Positions 8,201-14,526 of a stretch of DNA of 39,851 nt are shown one piece after another. Each line of letters opens with the position of its first letter. The first letter of the stretch is position 1. Both the position numbers and the translations under genes were made by a program. Origin of the DNA: a bacterium (lineage in GTDB: Bacteria; Verrucomicrobiota; Verrucomicrobiia; Limisphaerales; UBA8199); assembly GCA_021784555.1 (NCBI GenBank), contig JAJYHY010000031.1:1-39851 (forward strand), read 5' to 3'. Under the pieces are notes generated by a model. The model did not search any database and was not told the DNA's origin. It saw nothing but the letters and a program-made list of their open reading frames with translations.

Positions 8201-9352
8201 CGCCGCGTTGATGTCCTGGTATTCATCGACAAACACAAACCGCAGCTTGCGGCGCCATTCAAGCGCCGCGCGCGTCGGCTGTGCCTTCTCCGTTTTCCAC
8301 AAGACCCGTAGCGCGTGTTGTTCAAGATCATGGAAATCCACCCGGCCCAGCTCCCGCTTCGCCTCGGCAAAGCTTCGGCTGAACTCGCGCGCCAGCTCGA
8401 GCAGCGTTTCCATCGAGGACCGAACCCAGGCCCAGTCTTCCACGAGCGGGTCGCCGCCGCCATCGCGCGCCATCAACGAGACCAAAAACGCCGCGTCGGC
8501 AAGAAACTCCTCGAATGGCTTGAGCCATTGCCCCTTCTTTCCCCGAGGACAAAGCTGGCGCGCCGAGCCTATCCGCTCCAGTGCGGCGGCGGTTTGCTCT
8601 CCATCCGCGGATGCGCTCAAGGCTTGCAGCGCCGCCAGGCATTCCGCGGCGACCTCGTTCAAGGACGCCGAGGCCTGCAGTTCCGGCAGCCAGCGCGCGC
8701 GCCACTGTTCCAAACCATCCTCCAGCCATTGACTCCAAGTCGTCGGGGCCGGGGAACCAAACATGGCCAATTGCCTCTCAAACCATCCGGCGGGGTCCGG
8801 CAGGCTTTGGCTGTAGTTGTGCAGGCGGAGCACCAGGGCCTTGATGGGTGCGTCCCAGCCTTGGCCCTGAATCTGAATGAGCCTCTGGACCGCCTCCGAC
8901 CGAGCATTGCGCCCGGCATAATGCTTCTCCAGAATCCCGTCCAGGGTCTCCTCGGCCAGCATCCGGGTCTCCTCCTCCGCCAGGACTGTCAGTTGCGGGT
9001 CGAGTTCGAGTTGATAAAAGTGCTGGCGCACAAGCTGAAGACAAAAACCGTGCAACGTGCCGATATGCGCCGTCTCGAACAGGGCCAATTGCTCGCTCCA
9101 CCGCAGGCTGCTGGGTTCCTTCTCCAGTTGCTCCTCCAGCCGGGCGCGAATTCGCTGGCGCATCTCCGCCGCCGCCGCGTCGGTGAACGTCACCATCAGG
9201 ACCTCGTCGATGGAAACCGGCGGCTGCTCTTCAAACAGGCAATTCAGGCACCGCTCCACCAGCGTGCGCGTCTTGCCGGTGCCGGCGCCGGCCACGACCA
9301 AGACATTGCCGCGTGCGGCAACGGCTCGCTCTTGGGCGGAAGTCAGGCTCAT
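5276..9352 (-). CDS. addA: AddA/RecB-like UvrD-family helicase-nuclease
   Basis: A 1358-residue superfamily 1A helicase fused to a RecB-type nuclease. The family processes double-strand breaks (unwinding plus degradation up to Chi) with an AddB or RecC partner. Seen: Walker A AGAGTGKT (22-28), MVTFTDAAAAEM, Walker B DEYQD (about 373), LKQSIYRFR, NFRSQAAILEF, LSIHQSKGLEFPVVVV, LYVAVTRARDLLIL, and near 1292 the nuclease motif WLVDFKTD followed by YAPQVRLYARAL. It is longer than B. subtilis AddA (about 1230) because of low-complexity inserts, one of which (about 505-536) is a palindromic DNA repeat. I start at the ATG at 9352 (MSLTSAQERAV), not the upstream in-frame ATG at 9424, because helicase homology begins there. 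No addB is adjacent; the upstream neighbour is a UbiD gene. The stop overlaps a small hairpin (5259-5278). Confidence 0.92.
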   Translation of the reverse strand: MSLTSAQERAVAARGNVLVVAGAGTGKTRTLVERCLNCLFEEQPPVSIDEVLMVTFTDAAAAEMRQRIRARLEEQLEKEPSSLRWSEQLALFETAHIGTLHGFCLQLVRQHFYQLELDPQLTVLAEEETRMLAEETLDGILEKHYAGRNARSEAVQRLIQIQGQGWDAPIKALVLRLHNYSQSLPDPAGWFERQLAMFGSPAPTTWSQWLEDGLEQWRARWLPELQASASLNEVAAECLAALQALSASADGEQTAAALERIGSARQLCPRGKKGQWLKPFEEFLADAAFLVSLMARDGGGDPLVEDWAWVRSSMETLLELAREFSRSFAEAKRELGRVDFHDLEQHALRVLWKTEKAQPTRAALEWRRKLRFVFVDEYQDINAAQDKIIEAVSREASQANRFLVGDLKQSIYRFRLANPRIFQGYLETWRQPRGETIPLVENFRSQAAILEFVNSLFALLMRREIGGVVHDDQARLRSGLAQKEGVSAPEGTPPDRATSAKAGQPVAQVSKPAVSPISKSASSRVLAGSAGPETCATVVASRCAAPEGFSDGIGNGPRVELHWRLRSRSNPPDSSEKAEGDTAETADLDETDKEARLIALRLREMRNGGCLIWDDARKCHRPVEWSDMAILLRSPSSKAQNYAKEFARLGVPLTASRGGFYESTEVSDLLSLLQILDNPLQDLPLLAVLHSPLAGLGMNELALIRLAAKGHYWHALHRWAAGIAQEPRGAGAGAKETEGSLKQPSQPAPQPTTQPSNAEQTLGLPQTGQTERKVAAFLERYARWRRLARRASLSRCLEAVLLETHYSSWLLAQPRGEQRYANVQRLLSLAQRFDQFQRQSLYRFLRFVEAQRFTDSEPEAASATEENAVRLLSIHQSKGLEFPVVVVADLGKPFNTSDLSAPIILDEVYGLCPQIKPPHNGKRYPSLPYWLARRRQKQELLGEELRLLYVAVTRARDLLILSGSITQTKLGLADAAGQEPGSASAIGSSGILPVSQADDVEQEPDPTPLSVIASARCYSDWLGAWFVRNVPRADVESTEGRTSLVRWFIHDDQELADSARRASLSGDAAEKTIEVESGVWERLRERLSWSYPFAAATLEPAKTSVTLLRRRAADADELQAAPFFRPKRRGAARRPDYLNKGALEGQPAPAHSALQLQFPGLRPNSIAHLSARDIGSATHRFLQFVSVNRTHGAQELRQEAARMQREGLLTEEETHLLDFDGLAAFWQSDVGRAVCRQSEFLHRELPFTARFSPDELAHLAGEPLEPGLTGEFVIVQGVADMAVVGPEEIWLVDFKTDALKAGQLSAKVEEYAPQVRLYARALSRIYNRPVTRAWLYFLSCRRAAAVGMESRTAYYPSS
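7744..7837. repeat. Triple-hairpin palindromic repeat inserted in frame in the AddA gene
   Basis: This 94-bp stretch has near-inverted ends (GTGGCGCAGGTCTCC at the left; the right end reads GTAGCGCAGGTTTCC on the other strand, 13 of 15 matching). It contains two perfect 18-bp palindromes, GCCGATTTGGAAATCGGC (7791-7808) and GCAGGTTTGGAAACCTGC (7815-7832), plus a weaker hairpin at 7747-7766. On the coding strand it reads through as AQVSKPAVSPISKSA without a stop and lies between helicase motifs, in a region where other AddA proteins have nothing comparable. It resembles Rickettsia palindromic elements in logic: a dispersed repeat tolerated inside an ORF. Confidence 0.7.
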
Positions 9353-9484
9353 GTTGCTGGAGCGGAAGAGTGCCGTGGCCGCAACGAGTGGGCAACCCTG
9401 AATTTGGGAGGGCCAGCAATTCATTTTGGGCGCGCTCCTTTCCGCGGGCGCAAGACAAAAATCTTCGGCGCTACGAAGAATCTG

Positions 9485-11044
9485 TCATGCGCCCAGGAAC
9501 CGCAGGGCCTTCGCTTTGATTTCTTCATCCATGCGAATAAGCGGCGGCCAGGGCCGGGCAAAGCCTTCACCGGGCAATTTCCGCGTGGCATCGAAGCCCA
9601 TCTTCGAGCCGATGGCCAGTTGGCTGGTGGCATGGTCGAGGACATCGGCGGGGCCTTTGGTGATGACGCTGTCGCGCTGAGGATCGGTGTTGGCACAGAG
9701 GCGGAAAAGGACCTCGCTGGTGTTGCGCACGTCCACGTCGTCATCGACCACGACGATGTACTTGGAGAACATCATCTGGCCCATCCCCCAGAGGCCGTAC
9801 ATGATCTTGTAGGCCTGCATCGGGTAGGTCTTGCGGATGCTGACGAAGACCAGGTTGTGAAACACCCCCTCGGCTGGCAGGGCGACGTTCACCAACTCGG
9901 GAAACGTCATCTTCAACACCGGCAGGAAAAGCTGCACGGAGGCGCTGCCGATGTAAAAGTCCTCCATGGGCGGAATCCCGACGATGGTGGCCGGATAGAT
10001 CGGGCTCCTTCGGTGCGTAATGGCCGTGATGTGAAAGACGGGATAAAAGTCGGGCAGCGAGTAGTAGCCGGTGTGGTCGCCAAACGGCCCCTCCTGGCGC
10101 AAAGGCTCTCTGGGGTCCACGTAGCCCTCCAGCACAAAATCTGCCTGGGCGGGGACTTCCAGTTCGTTCGTCTCGCATTTGACCAGTTCAACGGATTTCT
10201 TGCGCAGATACCCGGCCAATAGGAACTCGTCCAGGCCGTCGGGCAACGGCGCCGTGGCGCAGAAGGTCAACACCGGGTCTCCGCCCAGGAAGACCGCCAC
10301 CGGCATCCGCGTCCCGGTTTCGTAATAGCGCCGCCCGTGCCGGGCGCCGACCTTCTGGAGCTGCCAGTGCATCCCGGTGCTGCGCTCGTCGTACACCTGC
10401 ATCCGGTACATGCCGACATTCCGCTCGCCGGTGTCCGGGTCCTTGGTCACTACGCACGGCAGCGTGATGAACCGCCCTCCATCCAAAGGCCAGCATTTCT
10501 GAATCGGCAGGTTCAACAGCGTGGGAAGGCCCCCGGAACCGGCGCCGGCAGGCGCGCTCGTCCGGCACGCGTCCGCTGCACCTGATATGGCCGGGGCGGG
10601 CGGCCACGGTTCAAGCCGTGTTGGCGGGGCATCAAATCTATGAATGACCTCTTTGCATGGGCCGTCCTTTACCGATTTAGGTTTGGCGTGACGCAGGTCG
10701 AGGGCGGTCCCCAGCAGACTTAGGGCTTGCTTGAACGAGGCAGGCGGCTTCGCATTCAACAACGAAGCCAGTTCGGCGGCAGCCCGCTGGATGGAGTCCA
10801 CGCCCAGGCCCATCGCCATCCGCCTATAGGAGCCTAAGGCATTTATCGCCAGCGGAAACGGCGACACTTGGCCGTTGACAGTGGGTTTCTCAAAGAGCAG
10901 GGCGCTTCCGCCGCCAGGTTGCTTCATTTCCAGATCGGCTGCCGCCGTAATCTCCAACTCCGTGGCGGCAGGAGAGGCGAGCCGTTTTAACTCGCCTGCC
11001 GCCTCGAGTTGTTTTAGAAAATCAGAAACGGAATCGAACGCCAT
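9485..11044 (-). CDS. UbiD family prenylated-FMN-dependent decarboxylase
   Basis: A 519-residue UbiD-type protein. UbiD enzymes use prenylated FMN made by UbiX to (de)carboxylate aromatic or alpha,beta-unsaturated acids; 4-hydroxy-3-polyprenylbenzoate is the classical substrate. Visible: the N-terminal FLKQLEAAGEL start typical of the family, IQKCWPLDGGRFITL and VVTKDPDTGERNVGMYR, EGYVDPREPLRQEGPFGDHTG (around 305-325, carrying the conserved Glu/Arg/Glu chemistry), then the C-terminal VVVDDDVDV. An Ala/Gly/Pro-rich insert at about residues 149-171 (APAISGAADACRTSAPAGAG) is not expected for the family. No ubiX is nearby. No good Shine-Dalgarno precedes the ATG. It is followed on the same strand by addA after 132 bp. 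The substrate is unknown. Confidence 0.9.
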   Translation of the reverse strand: MAFDSVSDFLKQLEAAGELKRLASPAATELEITAAADLEMKQPGGGSALLFEKPTVNGQVSPFPLAINALGSYRRMAMGLGVDSIQRAAAELASLLNAKPPASFKQALSLLGTALDLRHAKPKSVKDGPCKEVIHRFDAPPTRLEPWPPAPAISGAADACRTSAPAGAGSGGLPTLLNLPIQKCWPLDGGRFITLPCVVTKDPDTGERNVGMYRMQVYDERSTGMHWQLQKVGARHGRRYYETGTRMPVAVFLGGDPVLTFCATAPLPDGLDEFLLAGYLRKKSVELVKCETNELEVPAQADFVLEGYVDPREPLRQEGPFGDHTGYYSLPDFYPVFHITAITHRRSPIYPATIVGIPPMEDFYIGSASVQLFLPVLKMTFPELVNVALPAEGVFHNLVFVSIRKTYPMQAYKIMYGLWGMGQMMFSKYIVVVDDDVDVRNTSEVLFRLCANTDPQRDSVITKGPADVLDHATSQLAIGSKMGFDATRKLPGEGFARPWPPLIRMDEEIKAKALRFLGA

Positions 11045-11084
11045 GCGCGCAAAGTAGCAAAAGCCGGCACACAGGCAATGGTGG

Positions 11085-11160
11085 AAGCCACAGGGCAGGA
11101 TGATGGATAGTGGATGGTGGAGTAACGGGCGGTGGTGGAGCGATGGAGTGATGGATTAGT
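11085..11160. repeat. ATGGAT/GTGGAG-type simple repeat between divergent genes
   Basis: The spacer between the UbiD gene and the YpsA-like gene is filled with degenerate GATGGAT, GTGGATGG and GATGGAGTGATGGATTAG units. The reverse complement of its core (ATCCATCACTCCATC) is also found at about 39020-39035 on the plus strand, so it is a dispersed simple-repeat family. No promoter is recognisable in it. Confidence 0.55.
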
Positions 11161-11174
11161 GGGGCGGATGGTGA

Positions 11175-11684
11175 ATGGCAATGCGCAATGTTTCGGCAGA
11201 GAAACCGGGCTGCAATGCTCGGCTCAAGGTCATCTCCGGCGGCCAGACCGGCGTGGACCGCGCCGCGCTGGAGTGGGCGGTGGGGCACGGCGTTCCTCAC
11301 GGCGGTTGGTGTCCTAAAGGACGCAAAGCGGAGGACGGCGTCATCCCGCCGCAGTTTCATCTCGTGGAGACCCAGAGCGAGGAATACCCGGTTCGAACCC
11401 GGTTGAACATCCGCGACTCAGACGCGACGGTAATTTTTTCGGAAAGGCATGAACTGAGCGGCGGCACCAGGGAGACGTTCGAGATGGCTCACGAAATGGG
11501 CAAGCCATTGCTTCATCTTCTCTCCGCGACAACTGTGCAAGAGGCGGCGGCTCGGCTCAGGAGTTTCATTGATGCCAACCGCGTCAAGGTGCTGAACGTC
11601 GCCGGTCCACGCGCCTCCCAGGCGCCCCACGTCGGGGAGTTCGTTAAGGCCGTGCTCTCCCGGGCAGTTGCAACCTGGCGCTGA
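11175..11684 (+). CDS. YpsA/SLOG-family protein (putative molybdenum carrier type)
   Basis: A 169-residue protein of the circularly permuted YpsA/SLOG group, annotated in Pfam as putative molybdenum carrier. Near the N-terminus it has KVISGGQTGVDRAALEWA, the glycine-rich nucleotide or ligand loop, then GGWCPKGRKAEDG. NIRDSDATVIF and ELSGGTRETFEMA follow, and a C-terminal NVAGPRASQAPH. SLOG proteins bind nucleotides, nucleotide-derived ligands or molybdate-like anions; the true ligand here is unknown. The start is ambiguous among ATGs at 11175 and 11181 and a further upstream GTG; homology begins near residue 17. It stands alone, divergent from UbiD and convergent with the large minus-strand gene. 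Confidence 0.82.
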   Translation: MAMRNVSAEKPGCNARLKVISGGQTGVDRAALEWAVGHGVPHGGWCPKGRKAEDGVIPPQFHLVETQSEEYPVRTRLNIRDSDATVIFSERHELSGGTRETFEMAHEMGKPLLHLLSATTVQEAAARLRSFIDANRVKVLNVAGPRASQAPHVGEFVKAVLSRAVATWR

Positions 11685-11780
11685 AGCCGTGCAAGGCGCC
11701 TTTCCTCAGTTCGCCTCCGCTCAAGTCTCGATTGTCGCTGACAAGAACAAGCGGTCTGAGCGCCGGCTCGTTACGACAAA

Positions 11781-12043
11781 CTCACATTTTGCCGATAACC
11801 TTGCTCTTGGAAAGCCACAAACGCCCCAATCCCTCGCCACGCGACAATAAAATACGCGATCGCGTATTTTATTGTCGCGGCCAAGAAGACGGTCGAAGTC
11901 CGGGCATTGGCAATTTCACCGCCAGCATGGCCCCTCGGACCGTCCATTTCTTCAATTCAAAAACCGGAAAAACTAAGCTGGGAGGAGCAAGAAGCTCCGC
12001 TTGAAGTGACAATCCCACGCCAAAATCATCGCCAAAATGTCAG
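11781..12043. repeat. MITE-like palindromic element, copy 2 (about 263 bp)
   Basis: Starts CTCACATTTTGCCGAT (11781) and ends ATCGCCAAAATGTCAG (12028-12043); the ends are inverted repeats matching at 14 of 16 positions. The first 99 bp match copy 1 (1584-1682) with 4 differences, including the 40-bp perfect palindrome at 11840-11879. Right of the palindrome the two copies diverge and this copy is about 120 bp longer, so the shared parts are the left half and the right terminal repeat. It fills the gap between convergent genes ending at 11684 and 12065. Confidence 0.7.
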
Positions 12044-12064
12044 CTAGACCGGATCCGCGGGAGC

Positions 12065-14134
12065 TCAGGGCACGGCCATAGCAGGTGCGAGTTCAGCGTT
12101 TGCGGGGCGGGTACTCTCGACCACTTGCGGGTCCTCCGGGTCGGCCTGCAAGCGCGGGACCGTCCAGGCGACCTCGATGGGCACGCGGTTCTCGAGGGCC
12201 TCACGCACACTCATCACGGCCACGCCATACTGTTTGAGCCGTTCCAGTTCCCCTTTGACTGCCGGTTCAGGAACTCCGAACTTCGCGCGGTAGCCCTGCG
12301 CCACGACAAAGATGACGCCTCCTTCGGCGTCCAGACCCGCCGCCAGCAACCTGACGTCGATGCCTTCGAGGGCCGCTTCGGGCGTTCCCAGGAAGACGAC
12401 GCCATTCTGAAATCGAGCCAGGTGGCCTTGATTGATGAACCCCAATCCCCCTTTTGCGGTGAGAAAGATCCCCTTGAATCCAGGATCGGAGGCGTCTTCG
12501 GTTTCGCTCAGGGCAATAGCCCAACAGGGACTCACGCCGAATTGGCTCTCGTTTGAATTGCCAAACCACTCCGCCATCTTGCCATACACCAGGAATGTCA
12601 ACCACTCGTGCCCGGCCGGCTCTTGCGTCAAAAGCGGTTCAAGCCAGAGGTTGGGCAAGGGCTTACGCGTCTCCGCCGGTCTCGGCGCCAGCTTCAAGCC
12701 GCCCTCCGCCGCCTTTACATGGCCATCCTCCACGTTTGCCTCCGGCTCGCCCGGCTCAGGGGCGTGGGGCGCGGCCGTGGCGCTGGCCCCATCCACTCCG
12801 GATGGTCCCGGTTTCGGCGGGGGGACCAGGACAGGCGGCGGCGTCTGAGTCAGCGGGCCAGGGGATTTGGCCGGGCCCTGGGGAAGAGACGGGGCAGGTT
12901 CCGTGGGAGTGGGCGTAGCCGGCGGCACGGCAATCGGGTGGTTCATGGCAGCCGGCAGGGGACTGGGGAGGCTTACGCCGGCTGGGGCTGAAGTTCCCTT
13001 CGAGAGCGTGCCGTGCTGGTTGATAGCGGGATGATTAAACACCGCGGTCAACTCGGCCGCACTCCGTCGCAAGTAATTTACCGGCTGGCTCAGGTCGATG
13101 CGTGTTTCAACGCCATCATCGTCGAAAACGCGCACCGTGCTGGCCGGGCCCCTTTCCAGGTAGCGCTCCCCGCCGTCAGGTGTTCGCAGCTTAAAGATCA
13201 GGCTGGGAGGGGCCAATTTGATGACCAGGGCCTTGTGCAGCAGTCCGCAGCGGGTGGCGTCCTGGAGGAGGTCCAGGGTTTGCTCATTAAGGGGGCGCCG
13301 CCGGTTGTCAACAACGCCACCTATCGAGACGGGGAATTGGATGTCAAAGCCGGTGGGCGAGGCGGCATTGGCGAATACCACCACCTCTTTGCCTTTGCCG
13401 AGGCTCTCCAGTGGCGCATAGCTTTGGTTGAGGGCTTGCTCGAGTTTCAGGGAGTCGTTGTTGCCCTTTTCAAAGCTGAAAAAGGCGCCATCCAACTCCA
13501 CCCAATCATGCAGGGCTCCCACCTTCAACGCATGGGGTTTGCGCATCAAGCCCTGATTGACCAGGCTGTTGAAGCCAGGGGTATTCAATCCAATCTGTGC
13601 CAGCACCTCCTTGCCTTGGGCGCATTGCACATGCACCTGGCCGCGCTTATCCACCTCCACGTGGAAACGCATAGGTTGCTCCTGCGCTGGGGGCGCGGCA
13701 GCAGCGGTCGGCGCGGCTTGTTTCGCCTGGGTTTTCCTGCGCGCCAAGTCGAGGTTGGCCTGCTCCAGCGCCAGCCAATCATTCAAAAGCTTCTCCAGCT
13801 TGGAACATCCGTCAGGGTCATTTGCCAAGACGATTTGGCCCGTTATCTTGACGTGGTCGGGAGCAATCTCGATACCCGCGGGGGTGGCGGGCAGCTTGCC
13901 GCGGACCCGCCATTTGTACACATCAAGCTGGCCCCAGTTCCTCAGAGGCAGAAGGTGAATGGTCTCCCCGTCCAGCGTCATGGTGAACACCTCCAACTCG
14001 GTATGTTTGCCGTCGTGTTCGATATCGGCCACCCGCCTGCCGACCTTGATTCTCGGCCCTTGAGGCGATTCCCCTCCCGTTGCCAGCCGTGGCGGGCGCC
14101 GGCTCTCCGTTTCTGGTTGTGGTTCCCGGTTCAT
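12065..14134 (-). CDS. Large hypothetical protein with Pro-rich linker
   Basis: A 689-residue protein I do not recognise. It has no signal peptide or membrane segment and only a few cysteines, so it is probably cytoplasmic. The N-terminal 60-400 region is mixed alpha/beta, with an Ala/Gln-rich stretch near 140-150. A long Pro/Ala/Thr-rich linker follows (about 400-480), then a compact C-terminal domain (about 500-660) with EWLTFLVYGKMAEWFGN, GFINQGHLARFQNGVVFLG and alternating hydrophobic strands. The linker suggests a two-domain scaffold or regulator. Codon use matches its neighbours and the frame is long and unbroken; overlapping plus-strand frames look like GC-skew shadows. The ATG at 14134 lacks a clear Shine-Dalgarno, so the start is uncertain. 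It stands alone in its interval. Confidence 0.75.
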   Translation of the reverse strand: MNREPQPETESRRPPRLATGGESPQGPRIKVGRRVADIEHDGKHTELEVFTMTLDGETIHLLPLRNWGQLDVYKWRVRGKLPATPAGIEIAPDHVKITGQIVLANDPDGCSKLEKLLNDWLALEQANLDLARRKTQAKQAAPTAAAAPPAQEQPMRFHVEVDKRGQVHVQCAQGKEVLAQIGLNTPGFNSLVNQGLMRKPHALKVGALHDWVELDGAFFSFEKGNNDSLKLEQALNQSYAPLESLGKGKEVVVFANAASPTGFDIQFPVSIGGVVDNRRRPLNEQTLDLLQDATRCGLLHKALVIKLAPPSLIFKLRTPDGGERYLERGPASTVRVFDDDGVETRIDLSQPVNYLRRSAAELTAVFNHPAINQHGTLSKGTSAPAGVSLPSPLPAAMNHPIAVPPATPTPTEPAPSLPQGPAKSPGPLTQTPPPVLVPPPKPGPSGVDGASATAAPHAPEPGEPEANVEDGHVKAAEGGLKLAPRPAETRKPLPNLWLEPLLTQEPAGHEWLTFLVYGKMAEWFGNSNESQFGVSPCWAIALSETEDASDPGFKGIFLTAKGGLGFINQGHLARFQNGVVFLGTPEAALEGIDVRLLAAGLDAEGGVIFVVAQGYRAKFGVPEPAVKGELERLKQYGVAVMSVREALENRVPIEVAWTVPRLQADPEDPQVVESTRPANAELAPAMAVP

Positions 14135-14242
14135 GGAACGGAGGTTCGACAGAACAATTGGGCTTGTTGAATTACCTCGGATTTAACCGGATTTCTCCGC
14201 GGTTTGCAACTACTTTTTTTTGCGCTCTCACGTTTCGGCCTC

Positions 14243-14271
14243 TTGACAGACAAACCATCCTATGCGATAAG
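14243..14271 (+). promoter_or_regulatory. Sigma-70-like promoter, plus strand
   Basis: A consensus -35 TTGACA (14243-14248), a 17-bp spacer, and GATAAG (14266-14271; 4 of 6 to TATAAT) lie in the gap between convergent-facing minus-strand neighbours. Transcription would run rightward into the short ORF at 14286 and the antisense side of the glycerol-3-phosphate dehydrogenase gene. AAGGAG (14269-14274) overlaps the -10 box, so promoter and ribosome site cannot both be used as drawn. Confidence 0.4.
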
Positions 14272-14285
14272 GAGACGCGCGTTGA

Positions 14286-14384
14286 ATGAGCCCGGGTCCA
14301 AGTACCGGCTTCGAGATCTTCGTGCCGGGGCGTCAGGACTTTTTCGCATTGACGAACTCCAATCCCGCTTGCGGGAGCGCCTGA
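14286..14384 (+). CDS. Possible 32-residue small ORF
   Basis: ATG at 14286 is preceded by AAGGAG (14269-14274) at 11 nt and opens a 32-codon frame (MSPGPSTGFEIFVPGRQDFF and on to NPACGSA). It matches no family I know. It lies in a repeat-containing intergenic region, so this may be chance. It is listed because a consensus -35 box and a good purine-rich site lie just upstream. Confidence 0.2.
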   Translation: MSPGPSTGFEIFVPGRQDFFALTNSNPACGSA

Positions 14385-14397
14385 TCTCTTTGGGACT

Positions 14398-14526
14398 TCA
14401 ACGCGCACCTTGCTTTTTGTGGAGCGGCGTCGGGGTGAGTCGTCATTTTTCCCGCGATAATGAAAGGCGGATTGGCGGAAAAAAGTGCAGGACTGACCCC
14501 GACGCTCAACGCGCGCTTTGCTTTGT
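14398..14526. repeat. Inverted-repeat element flanked by direct repeats
   Basis: Arms GCGTCGGGGTGAGTC (14427-14441) and GACTGACCCCGACGC (14491-14505) pair at 14 of 15 positions around a 49-nt AT-richer core that includes a run of A after GGCGG. The unit is flanked by near-identical direct repeats, TCAACGCGCACCTTGC (from 14398) and TCAACGCGCGCTTTGC (from 14506). The right direct repeat forms the last codons and stop of the glycerol-3-phosphate dehydrogenase gene. This has the look of a dispersed REP/REPIN-like element. Confidence 0.65.

Noticed and set aside
8315..10222. 635-codon plus-strand ORF opposite addA and the UbiD gene
   Set aside because: Spans two genes with clear catalytic motifs on the other strand and has no recognisable domain; a GC-rich antisense shadow.
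11388..11406. tRNA T-arm-like GGTTCGAACC
   Set aside because: Lies inside the YpsA-like coding sequence and no acceptor or anticodon arms fold around it.
1157..12004. Similar peptide (LLLESHK.PNPSPRDNKIRD) encoded in plus-strand ORFs at both palindromic elements
   Set aside because: It arises from the duplicated DNA element; the surrounding frames are unrelated and lie antisense to, or outside, real genes.
13013..14170. 385-codon plus-strand ORF opposite the large hypothetical protein
   Set aside because: Low-quality Arg/Gly/His-rich composition and no motif. The minus frame is longer and better structured, although neither is recognised, so this choice is only moderately firm.
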